Assembly (NCBI GenBank): GCA_002335605.1
Contig: BEDY01000005.1
Span: 1,054,001-1,118,000 of the forward strand
Length of the DNA stretch: 64,000 bases
Direction: 5' to 3'
From: Prillingera fragicola
Lineage: Eukaryota > Basidiomycota > Tremellomycetes > Trichosporonales > Trichosporonaceae
The notes under the pieces were generated by a model. It worked only from the letters and a program-made list of their open reading frames with translations. It did not search any database and had not been told where the DNA came from. Below are positions 56,247-64,000 of the stretch, piece after piece. The position numbers and the translations under genes are program-made. How positions within the stretch are numbered: position 1 is the first letter of the stretch; each line of letters begins with the position of its first letter.

Positions 56247-59200
56247 ATGCCTGTTGCAGCAGGCAAACCGCGGCCCAAGCCGCTGACAATGCCCACGAGC
56301 CCTTCTGTGCCCGGACCCAAGACTCCCAGGACCCCCAAGACTCCCCAGGACGAGGCCATTGCGTTCTTCTCTGGCTCTGCCCACGGAGAGCCGGTCCAGG
56401 TATGGGAGCTCGAGCTCGAGGACGACGGTGGACCGGGGGAAGGCAAGACAGTGAGTGACTTTTGTAAAAGGTCAGACGAGCGGCAGCCTGATGCACTCAG
56501 TACATTCGACTCCCCTCTCCCACCAAGCCCTACGTTCTGCGCTTCTCCATCGCCCCCGGTTCGGCATGCACACGGAACGGTGTGCTCAAGAGCGATTTCC
56601 CGGTCGACGGCGGTGTATTTGAGCGCAGTGTGTGGAGTGAACGCACGCTGCCCTCAGACCCCAGCAAGTGCGTTTACACGCAAAGCCAGACTGACGTACT
56701 AGGCCTATTCACGTGGACCTCGGCATCTCGGCTCCCGGCGCGTTCTGCTACTACATCGAGCATGACGGAGAGGAGCCCAACTCACCACGTGTGATCGGGC
56801 GCAAGGGCTATTTCAACGTCGACCCCATCATCACCCTGCCTGCCCGCACCGATTTCGACCTCACCGCAGGCTGCGATCCGCTGCATGACACGACCTCGGG
56901 CAAGGTCGAGAGCAAGGACATCAACCTCCCTCTCGACTCGCTCGTTATCCTGTCCATCATCGCCAAGTGGCAGGGCAAGCTCCCCGACTGGGAGAAGCAC
57001 CTCGCCGAGGCTAGCAGGCGAGGCTACAACATGATCCACTACACTCCTCTGCACCCTCGTGGCGACTCGGGCAGCCCCTACTCGATCCTCGACCAGATGA
57101 GCTTCGACCCCGAGCTCCTCGCCGACCCCAAGGCTGCCGACGGCGGTCTTGCCCAGATCACGGACACTCTGGAGATGGCAAAGTCCAAGTACGGCATCGG
57201 CAGCGTCACTGACGTGGTGCTCAACCACACTGCACACGACTCGCCATGGCTCGACGACCACCCCGAGGCCGGCTACTCACCATACAACACCCCCCACCTC
57301 GCTCCTGCTGTCGCACTCGAGGACGCCATGTTCGAGCTCACGTCCAAGCTTGCCAGTCTTGGCCTCCCCACCGAGATCAAGTCAGAGGCGGATCTCGCCA
57401 GGCTTGCTCCTGCCATCAAGGATGCTATCAACGGCAAAAGCCTGTGGCAGTACTACGTATTCGACGTCGCCACGTCCGTCAAGGATGTCGCTGCTGCGCT
57501 CAAGGCTGGCAAGGTCGAGATCTGGAAGGGCGAGAAGCTCGAGGGCAAGAGCATGGAGCAGTTGGCATGCGCTGTCAAAGGCGCCGACGGCTTCATCAGC
57601 AACTTTCAAGCATACGCTGCCCCGTTCTGCACCACCGTGGCCCCTGCTGCGGCCGCCGGCTTTGCCCAAGCGGCCTTCCCCCATGACGACGCCACTGCGC
57701 AAGCAGAAAAGTGGGGCAAGATCCTGGACGTGCTCAACGTGGACCTTTACAGGGAGTGCAACGAGGACATGGCTGCTGCCCAGGAGGCCCTCATTGGCCG
57801 CCTCAGGTACAACCGTCTCGAGGCTGGTGGACCCAAGCTCGGCGAGATTAACAAGAAGAATCCCCTCGCTGAGCCGTACTTCACTCGTCTGCCCAAGAAC
57901 GAGAAGACTGCCAAGCACCCCGCCGAGTCGCTTGCCGTCGCCAACAACGGCTGGATGTGGGCTGCCGACCCGCTCAAGAACTTTGCCGAGTACCCCTCCA
58001 AGGCGTACCTCCGTCGTGAGGTCATTGTCTGGGGAGACTGCGTCAAGCTCCGCTACGGCAAAGGCCCCGAGGACAACCCATGGCTTTGGGACCACATGAC
58101 CGACTACGCTGAGATGCTCGCCAGCGTGTTTGATGGTTTCCGTCTCGACAACTGCCACTCGACGCCTTTGCACGTCGGCGTGCACATTATCGATGCCGGT
58201 CGCCGCATCAACCCCAACCTTTACGTCATGGCTGAGCTGTTCACCGGCAGTGAGGAGACTGACCTCAAGTTTGTGCGAGAGCTTGGCCTCAACAGTCTTG
58301 TGCGCGAGGCGTACAACGGCAACGACAACAAGGAATTCTCGCGCCTGCTCTACCGATTCGGTGTCGGCAAGCCCATTGGCTCCATGGACGATGATGTTCT
58401 TTCAAGTCCCGGTGAGCTGCAGAGCCTTTACGAGGGAGGTGCCCCGCGCCCTTGCATCGTCACCCCTCTGCAGGGATCTGCCCCCCACGCCGTCTTCTAC
58501 GATGTCACCCACGACAATGAGGCGCCTGCCCAGAAGCGCACCGCCGAGGACGCTCTGTCTACAGGTGCGCTTGTGACCTTTACCAATGCCGCCCTCGGCT
58601 CCAACAAGGGCTTTGACGACCTCTACCCCAAGCATCTCGACCTCGTCAATGATGTGCGCATGTACAACACTACGGGCCCAGAGGACGACCAGGGTATCGG
58701 CCGCGTCAAGCGTGTACTCAATCACCTTCACGCCGAGATGATGTGCCAGGGCTACGACGAAGGCCACGTCCACGAGGAGGGAAACTACATTTCTATCTCT
58801 CGTGTCCACCCCGTTACCCACAAGGGATACATGCTCGTTGCCCACACCGCTTTCCCAGGCGACTCGGGTCGCGGACATGTCAACCCAATCAAGTTGTCGC
58901 GCACCAAAGTGTCCTACCTCTTTGGTGCCCAGCTTCACACTCGCCGCGATGAGTGGAAGGACGACGCCTCGATGCACTACGGCATTCCTTCAACCCTTGA
59001 GGGGATTCCTGCGTCCGCAGTGAGGATTACCACTGGCCAGGACGACAACGGTGACTACACCGAGGTCAACGTTCCAGACAACTTCAACCCTGGCAGTATT
59101 CTCGTGTTCGCCACGGACATGTACGAAACGCCCAAGGATCTCGACGACTTGTGCCGTAGCGGCGCGGACGAGGCCCTCGCTGACCTCGACCTCGTTGACC

Positions 59201-61110
59201 TCAACGTCGTCCTCCACCGTGCTGACGGTGAGGAGCGTGACGCCACTGGCGGCGGTGACGGTGTCTACGCTATCCCCAACTATGGATCACTCGTGTACTG
59301 TGGTCTCGAGGGCTGGATGGCCCCGCTGCGTCACATTATCGCCCACAACGACCTGGGACACCCGCTGTGCGAGCACCTGAGGAAGGGAACCTGGGCCATG
59401 GACTATGTCCACAGCCGTCTCGAGCGCGAGCTTGATGTGCTCCCCAACCTGGCCAAGCCTGCCGCGTGGCTCAAGGAGCGCTTCGACATTATTGAGCGGA
59501 CTGTCCCGTCGTTCATGCGTCCTAAGTACTTTGCCCTCGTCATCTACGAGCTTTACAAATCTGGTCGCCGTGCTGTCATAGAGCAGCAGTCCGACTTTAT
59601 CCTCTCGGGTACCGAGTTCACCCACGACCTTGCCCTCTGTGCCGTCCAAATGTACGGTCTTGTCAAGTCAGCTAGTATCAGCGCTTTCAAACCTGTTCCC
59701 AGTCTCGCCGCTGGCTTGCCACACTTTACCGCCGGGTGGGCTAGGTGCTGGGGCCGTGATGTGTTCATCTCGCTGCGTGGTCTGTTCCTGACCACTGGAG
59801 ACTTTAAGGCCGCTCGCGAGCACATTCTTGCCTTTGGCTCGACGCTCAAGCACGGTCTTATCCCCAACCTCCTCGACTCGACGCGCACCCCTCGCTACAA
59901 CTCGCGTGACTCGCCTTGGTGGATGATCCAGAACATCCAGGACTACACCAAGATGGCGCCGGATGGTCTGTCGATTCTCAAGGAGTCGGTCAAGCGCCGG
60001 TTCCCCAAGGACGAGACTTGGGTGCCGTGGGACGACCCCCGCGCGTTTGCTTGGAGCAGCACAGTGGCCGAGCTCATCCAGGAGATTGTCCAGCGCCATG
60101 CCGAGGGTATCGAGTTCCGCGAGTACAACGCCGGTCCCAACCTCGACCAAGACATGTCGGATGCTGGTTTCAACCAGAAGATCTGGACCGACTGGGACAC
60201 TGGATTCATCCACGGTGGCAACCGTTACAACTGTGGCACATGGATGGACAAGATGGGCTCGTCAGCCAAGGCTGGCAACAAGGGTCTACCGGCGACCCCT
60301 CGTGACGGTTCCCCCATCGAGATCACTGGCCTGCTCAAGTCGACGCTCTCTTGGCTCGACGACCTCAGCAAGAAGGGCCAGTTCCCCTTCAAGGGGGTCG
60401 AGGCGACTGTGAAGGGTGTCAAGCGCCTGGTTCCTTACAAGGAGTGGGCCGACCTCATCCAGGCTAACTTTGAGAAGTACTACTACGTGCCTCTTGACGC
60501 TGCCGACGACTCCAAGTTTGCCGTTAACACGAGCCTCGTCAACCGCCGCGGCATGTACAAGGATGTCTACGGCACGCCCAAGGAGCGCGAGTACTCTGAC
60601 TACCAGTTGCGATGCAACTTCACCCTCCCCATGGTCGTCGCCCCCGAGCTCTTCACCCCCGAGTACGCGATGAACGCCCTGCGCCTCGCAGACAAGAACA
60701 TTCGCGGCCCTCTCGGTATGAAAACTCTCGACCCGGCCGACTGGGAGTACCACCCCGACTACGACAACCAGGACGACAGCGACAACAAGGCTGTCGCCAA
60801 GGGTTGGAACTACCACCAGGGTCCCGAGTGGGGCTTCCCTCTCGGCTGGTTCCTCACCGCCTGGCTCCGCTTTGACCGCATTGCCGGCGACGGCGCCAAG
60901 GACGAGACCCGCACCCTCCACCGTGTCTCGCAGATTCTCCTGAGGCTCCGCGAGCACATCGAAAAGGACCCATGGCGTGGTCTGCCCGAGCTTTGCAACC
61001 ACAACGGCGCCTACTGCCGCGACTCGTGCAACACGCAGGCCTGGTCGGCGAGTACCATTCTCGACGTCCTGGAGGAGATGCACGAGATTGGACTGGCGCG
61101 CAACGCCTGA
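56247..61110 (+). CDS. GDB1: Glycogen debranching enzyme (4-alpha-glucanotransferase / amylo-1,6-glucosidase)
   Basis: Three exons (56247-56450, 56501-56667, 56703-61110) give 1592 aa, close to the usual 1,530. The N-terminal half is the GH13-like transferase: MIHYTPLHPRGDSGSPYSIL, SVTDVVLNHTAHDSPWLDDH, DGFRLDNCHSTPLHVG (Asp nucleophile near residue 605), YVMAELFTGSEETD (acid Glu near 635) and DVTHDNEAPAQKR (Asp near 726). The C-terminal half is the glucosidase: GLPHFTAGWARCWGRDVFIS, NLLDSTRTPRYNSRDSPWWM, DWDTGFIHGGNRYNCGTWMD and ending NTQAWSASTILDVLEEM. Both activities are on one chain, as in fungi and animals; together they remove glycogen branch points in the cytosol. The N-terminal 40 residues (PRPKPLTMPTSPSVPGPKTP) are a disordered extension with TPxxP units. 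The start follows the family's weak N-terminus; an internal start is unlikely. Confidence 0.96.
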
Positions 61111-61252
61111 ATATTGTGAAATAGAAACTACAAGTCGATCATTTTAAATAAATATGCACAAAAGTATCCAGTTTCGTGAGGAGAACACGATGACATGCAA
61201 TGCTCTAACGTGTCCACTAAATAATGGCTCCCTATCTAACAGCACACCCAGT

Positions 61253-63044
61253 CTAGACACCCTTGTCGAGACGAACAGCGGCGGCGACCTTGACACCGGC
61301 CAGGTCAGTCTTGTGGCCGACGAGGGTACGGATGTCCTGGATCTTGTACTTGATCATGGTGGGACGCTCGAGCGACATTCCCCAGCCGAGCACACGGACA
61401 CCCTTGGGGAGACCCATGGGCTCGAGCATTTCGGGACGGAAGACACCAGAGTTTCCAATCTCAATCCACTTGCCGAGACCCTCGTGCCACGAGAAGATCT
61501 CCATAGAGGGCTCAGTGTAGGGGTTGAAGGCGGGCTTGAAGCGGAGGTTGTGGTTGCCCTGCTTGGCGAAGAACTCCTTCATGAAGCCAATAAGGTGGCC
61601 AAGGGTGATGTTGTGGTCGGCAACGACACCCTCGACCTGGTGGAACTCGGCAAGGTGTGTGGCATCGGTTGCCTCGTTACGGAACACACGGTCAATCGAG
61701 AAGAGCTTGGCAGGCTTGAAGCCGCCGGGCTGGTTTGCGAGCTTGTACAGCATGGCAGTGGAGACGGAGGTGGTGTGAGTACGAAGCAAGAGCTTTTCAC
61801 TCTCCTCGCGCGAGAACGGCGCACGGTAACCGATCGATCCGTAGTCTCCAAACTCGTGAGTCTTGGCGACACGCTGGTAGTAGTCCTCGTCGGGCCTGCC
61901 GGCCTTGATTGGGTCCTTGACGTAGAAGGTGTCCTGGAGCTCACGGGCAGGGTGCTGCTGGGGAACGTACATGGCGTCGAAGTTCCAGAACGCCGACTCG
62001 ACAAAGTAGTTGGTAGGCATCTCCGAGAAGCTAGAGTGTGAGCACAGTCTTCGTCAATGATACAACGTACCCCATGTCAAAGAAGATCTGACGGAACTCC
62101 TCGCGGACCTTGAGGAGGGGATGCAATGCTCCGCCCTCGGTAGGCTGGCCCTTGGCCGCAAAGTTGTACTGCTTGAGCTCGGCGTTCTTCCACGCGCCCG
62201 AGGTAAGCATGTCGACCGTCAAGTCCGTCTCGAGGGTCTTGACTTCGGTAGCGAACTGGGCGCCCTTCTTGGCCTGGTAGTGAATCAATTTCCTGATACG
62301 TTAGTCTAGCCACCTGTCGCCAGCCTAACAACACACCTCGACTGCACAAGCTTGCGCTTGGTGAGGTCCTTGAGCGCAGCGTCACCTCCAGCGAGGGTAC
62401 CCGTGCTCTGAACCGTACGCAGCTGCTCGGCCGTCTCGTCGACGGGTGCGGCCTCAATAGCGCGCACAAAGCCTGCTCCCTCCTTGGCGATCCATCCGTT
62501 CTTGAAAGCGCGACCTTGTCCAACCTTGACGGCGTCGTCACCAACGAGCTTCTGCGAAATGTCAGTCTAGCAATCTGCTGAGCTGACGCGAGAGACGCAC
62601 CTTGAGCTCGGGAACGCTAACGGGTGCACCGCCCTTGGCAGGCAGTGCTGACCAGACGCGGAACTCGTGCGAGCCATCGGCAATGATCTTGGCACCCTCG
62701 GCAGTGGGACCAAAGACATTCTCGACAATCTGGGTGTACTCGATCATCTGTGCGCGTTAACTTTCTATGTATTGTAACAGCATTGAGGGGCTCAACGAGC
62801 TGGAACATGGTGTGCCAGAACCCCCAGCAAAACACTGCAGCTCAGACCACTGGTCCGGGTCGCCACCCACCTCTTTGCTGAGAAGACTGTCGAGGGCCGC
62901 TTTGACAATGGACTGGCCCTCGGCAGAGCTGATAGGGGCAGCGCCAACAGACAGCTGGCGCGAGTCCTCAATGGTGCCCGAAGGCGACGCTGCGAGCGCC
63001 TGCAGAATCGCAGTCTGCGTCTGCTCGACGGTGGGGAGCGACAT
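61253..63044 (-). CDS. FRS2: Phenylalanyl-tRNA synthetase alpha subunit, cytosolic
   Basis: Five exons (62871-63044, 62601-62747, 62337-62551, 62071-62292, 61253-62030) give 511 aa. The start is [20 protein letters not shown]; the N-terminal DNA-binding-like helices are followed by [15 protein letters not shown] and the class II catalytic core: [33 protein letters not shown], then motif 2 [20 protein letters not shown] and motif 3 [17 protein letters not shown]. It pairs with Frs1 (beta) to form the heterotetramer that charges tRNA-Phe. Length is as in yeast (503 aa). The stop is 143 bp from the GDB1 stop; the two genes converge. The second intron end and all phases fit. No sign of a mitochondrial presequence. 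Confidence 0.95.
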
Positions 63045-63415
63045 GTTTTTGGTTTGGGTGTGGTTTAGCTGAGCGTGGACATTGAAATGGCGATCTCTAA
63101 AGTCGAAGTGACTCGAGTGGCAGCGGGCCTATTTTCATGCACCAGGCGTGTGAATATCCAGCATGCCTACAGCTACCGAGCAAGTCTCGCTCTAAGGCTG
63201 TCCCAGTCGATTTGTGTGCATAGTGTGCATCCTAGACTGACGAAGTGAGGCTCTTCAAGTGCTTATATATGGATATGAAAACTGTCTTTGAGTAGATCAA
63301 TATTGGGATGAGTGCTCGATCGGACTCTGAGGCGCGCCCACCAAAAAGTGTTTGGTTCCAACAGGAACCTGAAGTTGGGTCAAGATCACACATACCATCT
63401 CGCAAGCTCGCAACC
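63045..63415. promoter_or_regulatory. Divergent promoter FRS2 / terminal gene
   Basis: 371 bp between divergent starts. A TTATATAT run at 63263-63270 lies about 146 bp before the plus-strand start. Confidence 0.4.
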
Positions 63416-64000
63416 ATGGGATCCGACACGCTCGCCAACGTATCACATCATGCACGCCTGGTTGTGCGACGGGCCGCCAAGCCGGGCGGATCACTGGAAA
63501 AGCAGACGTTTACAATGAATGAGGCCCGGCATGAAGTGTGTGAGAGCCTGGGACTAGCCCCGGATGCCTTCGACGACGACAAGGCGGCGCGCAAGGCGGT
63601 CAAGGATGCTGTGAATGCGGCGCTTGTGAGTATTAGAGCAGTTTTAGGAGCTTACATGAAGGAGGCTCTGGATGACGAGGCCGAAGAGGACATCTCTGCC
63701 GATGAAGACGACGCCCAGCGAGACGACGAACAAGAGAGTGAACCAGGACCGTCTAAGAAGAGCGTCAAAGCGAAGAAGGCCAAGACAGCCTCTACCAGCA
63801 AACCAGCAGGCAAGGGCAAGAAGAAGCGAATTGCGACGCCTTCACCAGAGCTCAGTGAAGAGGAGGGCGAGGCCTCGGCCTCTGAGAAAGAAGACGGAAA
63901 AGCATGTTCAAGTAGGCAGCTTATTCTAACATCACAGGCGGCATCCCCTGCTCCATCTTCGTCGAGCATGTCCAGTGTTTACGACGAACCTCCAGCCAAG
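63416..64000 (+). CDS. Acidic/lysine-rich nuclear-like protein, 3'-truncated
   Basis: The gene begins MGSDTLANVSHHARLVVRRA, continues FTMNEARHEVCESLGLAPDA and then an acidic/basic disordered tract (DDEAEEDISADEDDAQRDDE, KKSVKAKKAKTASTS, ELSEEEGEASASEKED), and runs off the window at SSVYDEPPAK. The helical N-terminus followed by alternating acidic and KKxKK blocks suggests a nuclear protein of the kind that binds chromatin or histones, for example a DEK-C-like or histone-chaperone type domain, but I cannot name a family. The frame stays open from 63416 to the end; one or two stop-free 36-nt stretches with intron-like borders (63620-63655, and around 63902-63937 with TTCTAAC...CACAG) may be introns. 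Confidence 0.55.
   Translation, partial: MGSDTLANVSHHARLVVRRAAKPGGSLEKQTFTMNEARHEVCESLGLAPDAFDDDKAARKAVKDAVNAALVSIRAVLGAYMKEALDDEAEEDISADEDDAQRDDEQESEPGPSKKSVKAKKAKTASTSKPAGKGKKKRIATPSPELSEEEGEASASEKEDGKACSSRQLILTSQAASPAPSSSSMSSVYDEPPAK

Noticed and set aside
57382..58185. 267-codon minus-strand frame in GDB1
   Set aside because: Antisense shadow of a well-supported enzyme exon; no family match of its own.

Overview
The window is nuclear DNA of a fungus, most likely a basidiomycetous yeast of the Tremellomycetes (a Trichosporonales-type genome is my best guess; this is inference). The reasons are a GC-rich sequence, genes broken by many very short introns (33 to about 70 nt) with GTRAGT donors, CTRAC branch sites close to the acceptor and CAG/TAG acceptors, CT-rich leaders, and protein families typical of this group: a membrane-anchored SREBP (Sre1), Cwc27, an Mkt1-type protein and an alpha-arrestin. 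No virus, transposon, CRISPR array, rRNA or convincing tRNA was seen.

Layout. 1-5.3 kb: the 3' end of a Ca3427-like periplasmic-binding-fold gene (+), an Alr4036-type FMN-binding oxidase-like gene (+), RNA polymerase III subunit RPC25 (-) and, divergent from it, the mitochondrial pyrimidine nucleotide carrier RIM2 (+). 6.6-11.3 kb: the eEF1A chaperone PBDC1/Chp1 (-) and MKT1 (+). 11.3-16.3 kb: no gene I can support, leading to a Zn2Cys6 transcription factor (+). 17.4-21 kb: a second gene-poor block. 21-27.8 kb: VPS74/GOLPH3 (-), CWC27 (+) and SRE1 (+). 29.6-38.6 kb: an alpha-arrestin with a C-terminal PPxY (+), the COPII coat gene SEC31 (-) and the U3 snoRNP gene RRP9 (+). 38.8-45.2 kb: a 2,076-codon formin (-). 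45.8-50.9 kb: SLO1/SCOC (+), TRS20 (+), VMA16 (-) and a Ran-binding Yrb2/RanBP3-like gene (+). 50.9-56.2 kb: a third gene-poor block with one weak candidate orphan gene. 56.2-63 kb: glycogen debranching enzyme GDB1 (+) and cytosolic Phe-tRNA synthetase alpha subunit FRS2 (-). A new acidic/lysine-rich gene runs off the right end.

How the genes work together. Most are single-copy housekeeping genes with no operon logic. Several belong to the Golgi/endomembrane system (VPS74, SEC31, SLO1, TRS20, VMA16, the alpha-arrestin), and Sre1 itself depends on ER-to-Golgi transport; I read this as coincidental clustering. The more unusual content is in gene structure: 10-13 nt microexons, a 6-nt last coding exon in VPS74, several stop-free introns whose length is a multiple of three (three in one gene), a NAGNAG acceptor in SRE1, and a 12-nt E-box element shared by the SRE1 and SEC31/RRP9 promoters. 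I did not find a clearly new multi-gene system.
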